From: Cordia subcordata
Lineage: Eukaryota > Streptophyta > Magnoliopsida > Boraginales > Cordiaceae
Assembly (NCBI GenBank): GCA_028554755.1
Contig: JAPTOF010000029.1
Location: 124,001-188,000 of the forward strand
DNA: 64,000 bases
Direction of reading: 5' to 3'
Shown piece by piece: positions 41,413-53,170 of the stretch (its first letter is position 1; every line of letters starts with the position of its first letter). A program made the position numbers and the translations under genes. The notes beneath the pieces are model-generated. The model searched no databases. It was not told the origin of the DNA and saw only the letters and a program-made list of their open reading frames with translations.

Positions 41413-43915
41413 AGCAACGGTGTGGTGTGATCACCATAAATTAGTGGTGGTAGGTGGCCAGTGATGGCCTTAGTGGTTGTTTTTAGGCAGCGGCGACCAT
41501 AGAGATGGATGATGGTGCTTGCTACTGAAGTGGCTGCTCTGGTGGGGTGGTTGCGGTGCTGGGCAGATGTGAGGAAGCACCTAGGGTTTGTATTAGGGTC
41601 GGCTTTGACCCACTTTGACCCAATAGAGATCCAATTTTGAAATTGATTGGTTTTGCATATTTTTCCTATGAACTTATTTTGTTTAGACCAAAATTGAATC
41701 CGTGGGCTTGGGTTTAACCCAAGTTTATATTCTTAGCATAACAGATCCAAATTAGCCTAATTAAAATTTTATCGAGCTTTCATTTTTCATGATTTAAATG
41801 TAGATTTAGGTTAGAATTTGACGTGGGCCTCAGTTTTAAGTTAGACTTAAAGTTATTAAGAATTGGGCTTTCTTATTTTAAATCCTACTTGAAAACAAGT
41901 TTGGACTTGTTGTAATGGGTTGTACTGGGCTTACAAATTTTAAAATTGATTTTGATTAATTTAAATAGTTATGGGCATATTATTAGTATGACTAATTAAA
42001 TTAATAAAAGTTGTATATGATTTAATTAATTGTTAATTAAATCATATGTAGTTATAAATAGTTTATTAAATGCTCATGAGCTATTGTATTTGACAAAAAT
42101 AGATTTGTGACTTATAAAAAAATATTTGATATTTATTTAAGATCCTTTATTTATCAAAATATGTTTTGACACTTAATTAATTTCAAAGAGGTGTTTTAAT
42201 TAATTGGATGTGCCTATATTTTGGAAAATTTGTTTTTAACCCCAATTAGTTTTAAAATTTGTTTCAATTAATTGGGTAAGCCCTTAATTTGTCAAAATCT
42301 TGCTCTTAGCCCTTGTTAATTAGAAAATAGTTCTAATCAGTTGGATTATGACCCAAAGTTTGTCAAAATTGAGATTTTGACTCCAATTAATTATTAAAGG
42401 ATTTCTAATTAATTGGAAAAGAACCATTAATTAGTCAAAATTATGATTTTGACCCCAATTAATTCAAAAGGAATTTTACTTAATTGGGTAAGCCCATTAA
42501 TTGGTCAAAATAGTTATTTTGACCCTAATTAATTAGAAAGGAGTTTTAATTAATTGAATAAAGTCCAAAAGCTAGTCAAAATTAGATTTTGACTCCAATA
42601 AATTTAAAATAAGATTTTAATTAATTGGAAACCCTTTAACCATTCAAAATGGAGATTTTGACCCGATTAATTACAAAGAAAGTTCTAATTAATTAGAGGG
42701 ATTGATTTAATATGATTAAATTGATCCAAAGATTGTGTGATAAAATATTGAAATTGATTTTTGTTTCTTTATTATGATGCATGACATATTTTGGCGTGGT
42801 TTTTAGGGTTAAATCTCATGCATGTTATTACTTGTTTGCATATAAATTATTGTAATTGTTTTTAGGATCAAATTGGGCCTGTAAACGCAGCCTTCTTTCT
42901 AATTCTGGTTGTAATCCTCTCTCCCAAGTGATGTATCCCCTCCTTCTAGAAGGAGTTCTTGTCCTAGTTAATATAATTAGTAGTTAACGTGCGATTAAGA
43001 CAAGGCGATGAAGACCAAGAGCTAAAAGGCTTGGTCCAATCCAAGATTCTCAATATTAACTGGTAATAACCTTACTTACATGACAGAGTGTCCCATAATA
43101 GCTCTAGTGGGCCACACTAGGAAAGGCCCATAACCAGCCACATGTGTTTATACATATTGTTATATATTGTTTTGTATGCCAATTGTGATTAATTAATTGG
43201 ATTAATTAATGGATTTAGCTATTAAAACAAATGCACTAATCATCTCTACAAAATCCTCTAAATTATTAGGTTCATTAAGTGATTTGGACATGGAGATGCT
43301 CAAATCATTACCTCCTATTAAAGTAAATAATAATGGGCCCAATGTTCTAATAAACATTGGAGGCCCTTAGGACTGGCTTTTATTGGAATATTGGGATTAT
43401 TATTCAGTGTATGAAGCCCTTGGAGTCCTTTCAAACTTATGAGCAGGTGGGTCGACATTAGTTGGGCTTGTTCATTGGGCTTAAAGGAAGACCTTGCGAG
43501 TTCATGTTAGTGGTTTGACCTACTCGAGCTTTTTAGTGGATGACCTCAGTCCTGCTGATGAGATGCTTGGGGTAGAATTGACTACTGAGATTTGTTTGGA
43601 AAAGCAATTGGTTATGAACCTACCAAGTAGTTTTCATAGGTGGGCTGACCTCAATCGGGCTTATGTTCAATTATTTTGGAACTAGTACCCACTAAGGGGT
43701 TTGGATTCAGAAACCTTCTTGGACCGAAGGTAGAGGCTATCAGTCTGAAGAAAATAGTGGGAGAATTATTTAGACATTGGCCCATGTCTCTAGGAATGAT
43801 AATTCATATATAATGACTTGTCTACATTGGTTGTGTTTGTTTTTTGCTTTCACAAATCTCAATATGTTATAGATATATATACTATTTGATAATGATATAG
43901 TTACTCATGATCATA
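41413..43915 (+). other. C1 leader, second copy, remainder
   Basis: 41,415-41,765 repeats 26,905-27,245. The rest is collinear with the C2 leader (11.9-14.4 kb): an AT-rich block, the eight-unit hairpin minisatellite at 42,165-42,715, then a conserved block with 'caagtgatgtatcccctcc' (42,926) and the palindrome ctccttctagaaggag near 42,940. No convincing coding frame. Confidence 0.75.
42165..42715. repeat. Leader hairpin minisatellite, about 8 units
   Basis: Units of ~65-70 bp share 'ttttgacccc' + 'aattaatt' ... 'ttaattaattgg' + 'taagccc'. The two halves of each unit are mutually complementary, so each can form a stem. Eight 'taattaattgg'-type centres are countable between 42,190 and 42,700. 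Confidence 0.75.
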
Positions 43916-46735
43916 AATGTATTCTGTATGTTCTAAACAAAGTTGGCACAAGTAAGACCAATTAGCTACAAAGTGTCAAGATGATCATAAATTAGTAGAC
44001 GAGATATAAAGGTCTGCATTAAAAGTTTGTCTCGTCGTGGACAGTGTACATGCTAGCTTATAGATCTACATTCCATGGTTGGATAAGTCTTCCTATACAT
44101 TTGATGACATAGAGGGAAACAAAGATATAATATACTATCTTCAATAGTTACTTAAAGGATGGAATGTCTATGCACTATACAAGATAGAAAAGATAGAGAA
44201 GTAAATATAATTTGTTGCTTCCTTTAAGAAGATAACCAGATACATTATTCTCACCCCTCAATAATCGTTTCCCTTCTTGAATTGGTTCAAGACATGGCAA
44301 GTCAATTGTTAACTATAATGGACCTTTTGAGCTACTAGGGATTTTCTAGCAAGATAATCAGCTTCAAGAGAGAACATTATTTCAGTGGGAGGTGATTCAT
44401 CCATTAATTACTAAATGAGGTTTAGAACCCCACCAATTGTAGCAATTAGTTCACACGCAGTATGCCTCTGAATATCCAAACACTAGAAAAAGGAGAGTCT
44501 TTAAAGTCTAGTGTTATTATATCATCGGAGACTAAAAGTAGCAAGTGGTTGCTGCATGAGGTGCATATATGATAACACCTTACAAATTTAGTTGATCCTA
44601 GCTTTGTATAAGATACAAAAGATCCCTGTAACTTGTTATTGTAGAACTATAGACTAGTGGAGATAAACATGATACTAATATTATTATGAATAATGTTATT
44701 ATCATGTATTGTAAAGTAAAATTAGCTCATCCTTCTAGCATAACGCGTGCCGGCCAGGATGATATGATTCTGTGATCTAGTCACATAAACAAACATCCTT
44801 TAAGTAAGTCTCTCATTTGCCCAGAAAAGAATAAAAATCTTATATAGTGGACTCTGACTAATTTACCATAATTGAATGGTTTCTTAGAAACGAGAAATCA
44901 AGCGATGTTGGACATAGTATGATCCATTATGTACTTATAGTTATGACCATATCCTTTGGATGTATGTTTGAGACAAATGCTTAAATATTGAGCTACAACA
45001 TCTAGCAAGTCAATGGAAAGATACCATATAATATATGGTATGATAGTAAGCTGTACACTTTTACCAAAGGGTCAAAGAAACAGCACACATCAAGTATCTT
45101 TCCATTGATAAGCTGGAATTGAAGTTTGTAAGTGTTTAGAAGATTTCCTAGAAATTCTAGTAAATTCAACTTCTATAGAGGTAGTGAATAATTAGTATTC
45201 ATTAACCTCAAAGGAATCTTTTCAAGAAAGAATTTCTTAAACAAGATTCCCTTGATGATGAGTTTAATAAAGTTCCAAGTAGAAGGATATAACACTAATA
45301 GTTGAACATAAATAACAAGATAAGGAATGAAACCAAATCTTAGGCCTATTAAAGAAGCATCACTAAGGTGATTTGGTAAGGTTCCATACCAAATGGAAAA
45401 GTATTAAATCCTTAGTGTTAAATCCTTATCCAAGGTAGAAATTCCATCGAACTATTAGAGAATAATGTGAATTCAAGCACTTGTAAATATGCTGGATAGA
45501 GGCATAACTCTGAGAACTTGCTTGCTCCAAGGCAATCCTTTTGTGAAACTATAAATGTCAATAATTTATAGACATTAGTTGACAACATATCGGGTAAGAC
45601 CTGTAGTGTGAAAAATGGTTCATGAAGGGGTTTTAAAAGGTTGAGACCTACAATGCGCAACTCATTGTTATAAAGCATTGTGAATGTTGTAGTTGGACTA
45701 TGATAAGACATTTCCACTAATGATGATGCTCGAATTCATTTGCATCATTCATGTATGAGATACGTCTTTGTATCATGAAATCTAATCAGTAGGTGCCTGG
45801 GTGGCTTTTCTTCAAGGTAAGCTAAAAGAGGATTTGTATGACACAACTGAATAGTTCACATCTACTACCGAGTTTATAGAGCATATGCTTATTTAGCTCA
45901 TCAGTGGTTTTCTGCAAGTATTTTGGGTTAACACTTATGTTTTGATAAAGTATCAAGATGATGCCTTTGTTAAGAACGAAGAGTGCCTTATTTTTGTTGC
46001 TAGGCTAATAATCGTGCGGCTGTTTATAGTATAGTAATGTGGATGACATTTTTATACTATAAAATGAAAGACTATATCTATTGTCTTTGTTCTCCATAAA
46101 AATTTTTAAGAATGGTATCCTATGTGCTTAGGATCGTAATCTATATGGACAAATTAGAGAGGTTAATGGGATTGTCCTAGTATGTATACACTAACTTCTT
46201 ATTGAAATAGTTCAACATATTGAATTTTAGAAAAGGTTTTTGGGAATTTACTGTTCAAGAAAGTTTGTTTGACAAATCTCTTTGAAAGGTACGTATGAGT
46301 AAAATCCTAATTGCTTATCCAATATGATATGCTAAATACATTATGTCATGTATGAGGCCTCATGATGCTAACTCTCCTCGTATTACCAAAAGGTATCAGT
46401 TTGATCCAAAATAGGGGCATTAGTAATTGGCAGAGACCATTTTTTGGCACATTAAGTGCAAGAATATCAATGGCTCATTTATGGAAAAGCTTGATTTGAA
46501 TCTAGTTAGTTGGACCAATTTTAGATTCTCTTCAAACAAAGATAATAGCTGCAATTTTTGAGATTTTCTTTGCTAGAATAGTTCAAATCTTGTGTTTGGA
46601 TGTTATCGCCTTCTTTAAGATAGAGGTAATTATCCTTTGTAGATGACATATAGCAAAGAATGTTTTGCCAACCCCTTAACTAAAGCCTTTGATATCATGA
46701 GATGGGTGTAAGATACATATTTGACTAACTTCACT
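43916..46735 (+). pseudogene. gag-pol: C1 gag-pol, heavily decayed
   Basis: Little can be read in frame. 44,270-44,400 aligns with the C2 gag segment at 14,868-14,970. Near 45,950 and 46,390 short pieces resemble copia RT and RNase H (for example 'ARYQFDP' and 'IKCKNI'). 46,670-46,735 translates to 'ANPLTKAFDIMRW', the usual end of a copia polyprotein. The best open frame (45,418-45,717, minus) is a shadow. This copy is much more decayed than C3 or G1. Confidence 0.6.
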
Positions 46736-46748
46736 CCAAGTGGGAGAT
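46736..46748 (+). other. Polypurine tract of C1
   Basis: CCAAGTGGGAGAT immediately before TGTTAGG. Confidence 0.8.
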
Positions 46749-48255
46749 TGTTAGGAATGGTGACCTAAAGTCAGTTATCTATCGTAGGCTTTGTACTGAT
46801 TTGTACATGAATCATCTCACTTTTGGCCTTCCATCATATTGTACATCTTCTCCTCAATTGCTAATCATGACGTAGTCCTTGGGATGACCTAATAGGGCTA
46901 TGTGAATAAGGGATAGCTCAGTCGTCCTTAAACCTTGTTTATAACAAAATGATAGAATTAATACTAGGACGTCGATTCTATCCAGTATAGGTTATAGTGC
47001 ATCACATGAGTTGGTTATTCTCATGACCAAGAGGAGTAGAGACATTGGCGTGACCCACGATGAAGTGTGGAGACATGCTCATTGAACACGACTCTATTTA
47101 CGAGCATCCTGTGATATGTACCCTACTATCAAAGGATAGCATGCGGTGCACATGGATGTTGTATTCCCTTAGACCTAAGACTGACATAGAGACTTGCAGA
47201 TTACTCCCTACATTTTGGTACTGGACTATCCAGATTTCTAATTTGGTCATGAAAGGCTACTGGGTATGGGCAAGTGCCGTGAATGTGTAGGTCAAGATGG
47301 GATTGACCGCTCAGGGTATTAGGAGAATGATATTCTACTTAGTCCTAATTCATTAAAGATTTGGCTAAAGCCTTATGCATGATGTATCATGTGATTACAT
47401 CACGATATGTCATAATGAGATTAGGACTTGACCTGGAATAGCTGAATAAGAGGGGTTCGACAGTTTTACCATGCCTCCAGGGTTATTTTGAAATATCGAG
47501 GGTCATAGGGAATCCACCATAATGCCTAGGTTTGTTGAATATTGCCTTGCAACTATTCAGCTTATCCAAACGTTGAGAACCATTGTTAGATGGTATCATC
47601 AATTAATATAAGAATAGTTCTTATACTATCAGTTTAAGTTTGAACCTACGAAGTCATGCATATGGTTAGGAATTTATTGGAGGATTGACCCTACATTAAT
47701 AATGTTGGTCACTTTTAATTATGAATTAAAAAATACTATAAGTAATTAATATTATAGATATTTCATTGAGAATTAAATATTGTAATACTTATTACTGGTC
47801 ATGGAATTGATTTTGACTATGTCTAACTAGCATTGGATATGTGGATCAAAATTAGTTCATGGGCTACTATTTATAAATTAAATATGGATTTAATTTGGGA
47901 TTTATTATGGATTTAGGAATTCTATTATTCTAAGCCCAAACAGTTAGGCTTATTGGGTTGTGGGGATGGGCTTTATGGAAAGCCCATGTCTTCCTACATA
48001 AGGAGAGTTCTCATTATTTCTTGTACGTATGTTTTTTTGAAAACCTGATGTAGAGAACTCTATTCCAAAACCCTAACCAAAAGTTAGCCTCCTCCCATTA
48101 GTTCTTGATCGCGTATGAAGAGGAGCTCAACGCTTTCGCAAGGCAAAGCTTTTAGTGCAAGAATTATGAGGTAATTGTAAATCTCTAAAATTTTTTAATT
48201 GTAGAGTTTGATCTTGTGCATGGAAATCTGGTGAAAGTCTCTACGATCTCCTTCA
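46749..48255 (+). repeat. C1 3' LTR (1.51 kb)
   Basis: TGTTAGGAATGG to 'ctccttca', preceded by a PPT and followed by ATGGC, the same five bases that precede the 5' LTR. Its match to the 5' LTR is close enough to follow line by line, with scattered substitutions and indels. Confidence 0.92.
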
Positions 48256-49171
48256 ATGGCTAGTTTTGAGACACAGTTGGGGCAGATTGCCGCATAATTG
48301 AGCACTAGAGACCCTAGGAAATTGCCTTCTCAATCGTAGGTAAACCCTAAGGTCCAGTCCTATTCCTCTGCTCACACCACTTATCGCCCTCAGGCCCAGA
48401 CTAAGGCCGTCACCACTCTTAGGAGTGGTAGGATAGTGGATAATAAGGTAGGAGTTGACCTTGCAGTGCCTACACCTGGTGGTCCTTCTGAGTTTAGAGA
48501 GCCACATAGTAGCCCTATTGAGAGAGATTCTAGAGACGTTCCTATTGAGAAAGTTGAGCCCATTAGAGACCATGGAGAGGGCGGTACTTCCCATGTGTCT
48601 AGAGGGGTTGCACCTAGAGTTCCCTTTCTATCCACTTGGAGAGGCCAACACCTAGTAAGGACTCTAGGCTTTTCAAGGTCTTAGAGGGTTTTAAGGACCT
48701 TAAGGTCAATCTTACTATGATAGATGCGATCCTTTCCATTCCCTATTATTCTAAGTTCTTTAAGGATCTTTGTACAAAGAAGCATAAGTCATCGAACATT
48801 CCTAAGAAGGTGAGGCTTATAGAGAAGGTGAGTAGTATTTGTACTTCAGGCCTCTTGCCCAAGATGAGTGACCCTGGAGCCTTCACATTCCCTGTAGGAT
48901 CCGTGAGACCCAGATTGATCACGCCTTATTAGATTTAGGATCTAGTGTGAATCTCATTCCCTATTACATCTATTAGCAGCTAAGTCTAGGTGAGTTGTCC
49001 CCTACACATGCTACTCTTTAGCTAGATGATAGGTTTGAGCGTAGACCTAAGTGTATGACAGAGGATGTTATGCCCTAGGTAGGTGAGTTAGTGTACACTG
49101 TTGACTTTATAGTGCTAGATATAGATTTGAGACATGACTCTAGACTTTCTACACTTGTTCTATTAGGTCCC
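48256..49171 (+). pseudogene. gag-pol: G1 gag C-terminus and protease N-terminal half
   Basis: After ATGGC the gag frame resumes with 'SFETQLGQIAA', then 'VTTLRSGRIVDNK'. In a second frame 'DSRLFKVLEGFKDLKVNLTMIDAILSIPYYSKFFKDLCTKKHK' and 'SSICTSGLLPKMSDPGAFTFPV' match the segment before the Athila protease. The protease begins with 'LLDLGSSVNLIPYY' (active-site DLGSS), then 'PTHATL', 'LDDRFERRPK', 'EDVMP', 'YTVDFIVLDID', and stops in 'STLVLLG' at the G2 insertion. A frameshift lies near 48,640. In-frame stops include TAG at the 'VMP' and 'TL' positions, where relatives have Gln. Confidence 0.86.
49167..49171 (+). repeat. Probable target-site duplication of G2, left copy
   Basis: GTCCC. The right copy is TTCGC (60,750-60,754). 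Each differs by one base from GTCGC, the likely original, which would encode the Gly-Arg of the LG-R-x-FLA motif. Confidence 0.6.
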
Positions 49172-52100
49172 TAATCGTTATCTCATAGCACAAGCCTAAA
49201 TAGCCCGCAAACGCACATGTGGTATGTAGTACAGTTTGTGCGAGTATAGGGTCGAATCCACGGGGAGGCCTACCGTGTATGGTGTTCTAAGCTATACACA
49301 TCCGAAGAGCTACATGTTAGGACCTAAGCTACACTCTTTTTGGGGATTTTTGGTTTAAAAGGAGCTTGGAAAAGTAAAGCTAAATTAAGGACAAGAAAAT
49401 AAAAGATGTATGTATATGAAGGGGGAATCAAATGATATAAGGGGATTCAAACATCAGAAATGGGGGACTAAGGTGATTATGCGTTGTTTATGGTGATTAC
49501 TACGTCTTTCTAGGGTTACTTGATGGATTATACCAAGTGGTCTAATCTAGACCTATAATTAGACTCCTAATTGGTACCCTAAGCCTCAGTGTGGGTCCGT
49601 TCCTAGGTGGCGATGCCTAGTAGTACGGTGTGGTTTTTATGACTTGGGAATTATGGCTAGCCAATAATGTTCTAGTGAGTGTAGATCGATCTAACCCTAG
49701 CACTTAGTCCTCTAATTAGTTCCCCATTCTGGCCCTAGGACTCGTTGCGAGTCCGTCCCTAAGCTTCACCCTACTTAGCGCTACAGCGTGGTCCTTATGA
49801 ACCTAGGGTGTAAGGGTGGACTAACTAGCTTTCCTAAGTGAACTAAGGTCAACTAAACCTATCCAGACTCCTATTGGCTAGATTTAAAGCCAAAGGGGAC
49901 TCGACCTAGGTTAGTTACTAGTTGTGCACTATCGATCACATCACAATAGCGAAAATTGACATTAAAGCGCATAGCAAACACATCTAGGGCATGGAATTTG
50001 AGAATACACTGGTATATTCTACTACTAAACATATAGACATGCTTAGATTATAGCAATTTAAGCAATCGCACCCGACAAGTAAGTAACGGAAGCTATTTAT
50101 ATTATTAAGTATGCTAATACACACATAGACATGTATATAAGCATACCCACTTCATGTAATCATCACAAAACACATAGACATGATAGCATAATGATTTAGA
50201 GATGGTTATTAGCATAATAGACTTCAAAATATATATGCTACATCACTGAAGCATTTGAACAAACAAATAGACAAGTATGTAAAATAGCCTTTGAAACCTT
50301 AAGCATAAAGCATATATACATAAATCCATCAAGTTCCCTTTAATAAAATGTAGTAATTGATATGGGTGGTTTTGGAGTGTTAATTGCATGATTTGGAGTG
50401 TGTTTGAGTGCGTGTTTTGTGCTAATTTTGTCTATTTCTAGCTTCTGAGTGCTTATTGATTCTCGTTGAGTGTTTGCGTGTGATGTGTCATTTTTTTATT
50501 ATTTTATTTTATTTTTCTTTTCTTTATTTATGTCTTTTCTTTAGTAATTCTGATTAATTAGGAATTAGGTAATAGGATTAATTAGTAATTTAGTTTCGGT
50601 ACTTAAACTAAATTAGTAGTTAGGCTTAGTTTAGATTCATTAAATAGGTTAGGACATTATAATGTTAGAATTTATTTAGGTAGTATAAGGATTTTTTTAG
50701 ATTAATTAATAATTAGTTAGAATAATTATAAATTAGTTATTTAGTAGAAAAAAAAAGGAAGAAGCGAAAAAAAAAAATGATGACCATGCATATATTATAC
50801 ATTATATATATATATTTATATATATATATATATATATATATTACATACACACACGACACATCACACCACACAACTTATATATAATATATTATTATTATTA
50901 TAATATATAATAACATATTATTATCCCAACACCCAACCACACTTTTTTTACCAAAAGAAAACCTACACACCACATATATATATGTGTGTGTGTGTGTGTG
51001 TGCATGTAGAAGGCTGAAAAAGAGGAGAGCAAAGAAGCAGCAGCTGCACAGGAGAACAAAGAAAAGATCTCAGCTTCTTCTCAGGCCAAGAGAGAAAAAA
51101 GTTAGAAAAAAATAGAAAAAAATTCTAGAAAATTCTAAAAAAAATTTTGTTTTCTTTTTATTTTCTTTACTTTTATCTTTATTTGGAGTTCATTTGGGGC
51201 TGTTTTTTGCAAGATTTTTGGGATTAATTTAGAGCAATTATTGGAGAAAAATCTTGGAGAAGAAGACGAATTTGCGCGAAATTGAAACAAGATGAGGTTC
51301 TAAGCTTGAGATTTGATTTCTTGGACGTGGAATTAATTTTTATGAGATTAAATTTCAGTTTGATTCTCTCTTTTAACATGTTGAGTTAAATTTATTTTAG
51401 GATTGATTACTATTTCTATTATGGGCTAAGGATTGTAAAGTTGGGATATTTTGATAGTTTAAATACATTTTTGGTTTTTATTGTTTTAATGGTGATTGTT
51501 GGGCATGTCTATGTGTTTGATAAATTGCCTTAATGAAGAAACATGTATTATTATGCTCTTGATTTTTCGTATCCCTTTAAATGGTGTTGATTAATTGTGC
51601 TTGATTTTATAATTAGGTTTAGTGTGTGGTCTTTAGGATGAAATAAAACTAATGGGTCACCCATTACACTTAGTTGAACTTAGATGGATTAGGTCTTAGC
51701 TTGAAACACAGTTAACAGTTTAAACCCTAGGCTAGTGTATTAATCACGCCGATCTAGAAGTCTCAACCAACTAAGCCATAAAACCCTAGCTAATAAAGAC
51801 AAGGCTATGCTCTAAGTAAGATCCGCTTAGGGATAGAATTGCACCGAGAATTAGGGATAATATGGTTAGTGAGTTTGAAACTCTAACAGAAGCTATCAAA
51901 GCCATCAAAATATTCAAAGCAAGAATAAAGCCCAACCTCATAATGGAGTAGTAATCACCCTAACCTATCTCTATTGATTTAATCACTCCCTCTCTAGTTG
52001 GTTGTCTTTTTATTGCACACATTAATTTAGGTAGTTTAATTCCGTCTTTAATTTAGAGTTTCCTTCAATTCAAAATTCAAGAAAATCTCAAAAAAATAAT

Positions 52101-53150
52101 TTCGCTTCCACACGTAGTTAATCTAGGACACATAAGACTTAGAAACAAAAGTTAGAGGCTTCCCTGAGGAGATGATACTCATATTCTTGCACACACTACA
52201 GTACTTTCGATCTGTGCACTTGTGGGTTTTTAAAACAACACTAGTAGTCAATCCATAAATACAAGATATAATCACCCTACAAAGCTCTAATCACACATAA
52301 TTAGACTTAGGATAAAAGAGAGATACCTTCTATCCATAGCCAAGCTTTACAATTCATGAGCTATGCCCCAAATCCTAGTGTTTGATCCTATTAGATCTTT
52401 GATTTCAAGTGTTAAATATGTTTAGAAGTGAGTGTATGAGGTGATTTTTGGTGGATTTTGGGTTTAGGAAAATGAGTGTTTGATTTGGTATTGTTTTGCT
52501 TCAAAAGTAGCTAAAAGTGGCTTAAATAGAGCTGTTAACACGTCCAGCTGGGGGCCCAGCCAGTCAACCGGCTTTGGGGCTAAGTCTTCTGGCCAAAATT
52601 GGCCCAGATTCTGATCTGGCCGCTCGACCTACGCGGTCGATTAACTAGTCTTGATAGTAAAATGATCATATCTTGCTCGTTTTAGCTCCGATTCATGCAC
52701 CATTTTTTCATGGATTTGTATCATCGTAGGGGATCTCCCAAGCCATCTTTGCACCTTTCAACATGTCCAAAATTTTCCCATTCGTTTATAGGTTGCAAGC
52801 TCCGAATTTGGCTCATGTTGTACTCGGTTTCACCTCTATTGCTTCTTCTTTCACTCTATCACTTCCAAATGCACTTTTCTTCATTTCTTTTTCTCCATAA
52901 CACCCTTTGCTTTGCTCCACACTTCAAGAACCCTCAATTAAGCTCCGATTATCTTTCTAAATCACACCTTAAACAAGCAACAAATGCGTTTTAGTGTAGC
53001 ATTAAAGTCCTAACTTCAACTATGAACATGTAGACCCTCATATGGACAAGTATGACCTAAATGCTATACTAATACATTAAATGAAGCTCACAACACCTCA
53101 AAACAATTATATCCATATAATGCATAAGTACATACAAAAGAAGCATATTA
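49172..53150 (-). repeat. G2 3' LTR, split by a 1.9-kb insertion
   Basis: Two parts, 49,172-50,355 and 52,242-53,150, together collinear with the 5' LTR 58,646-60,749. The GTCGACC patch (52,545-52,650) is decayed. Confidence 0.88.
50356..52241 (+). repeat. Solo LTR of another gypsy family (~1.89 kb)
   Basis: Flanked by TAGTA on both sides (50,351-50,355 and 52,242-52,246), and the host LTR reads through when it is removed. It starts near TGATATGGGTGG and ends 'gtgcacttgtgggttttt..aaaacaaca', which resembles the end of Athila/Tat LTRs. It contains (TA)n, (CA)n and (GT)n tracts at 50,790-51,002. A TATA-like region is hidden among these repeats. No internal region is present. Confidence 0.8.
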
Positions 53151-53170
53151 ATATCCTCAAACCTTCTCCT
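53151..53170 (-). other. Polypurine tract of G2
   Basis: The minus strand reads AAGGAGAAGGTTTGAGGATA up to the LTR, nearly the same as the G3 tract at 5,074. Confidence 0.8.

Larger units (their letters stand above)
24434..48255 (+). mobile_element. C1: Ty1/copia insertion of 23.8 kb with internal nesting
   Basis: A complete 5' LTR, PBS and leader lie at the left. A second, partial LTR with its own PBS and leader begins at 36,031. Decayed gag/pol and a complete 3' LTR end at 48,255. ATGGC flanks the whole. Three LTR remnants in one orientation within one target duplication suggest a tandem element (LTR-int-LTR-int-LTR) that later took further insertions at 27.25-36.03 kb and a MULE at 36.6-41.4 kb. 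Confidence 0.8.

Noticed and set aside
41166..41437. Minus-strand frames of 83 and 67 codons near the MULE end
   Set aside because: Low-complexity Phe/Pro/Ser sequence from A/G-rich DNA; no family resemblance and no conserved start.
45418..45717. 99-codon minus-strand frame in C1
   Set aside because: It lies opposite decayed copia pol and no protein motif is visible.
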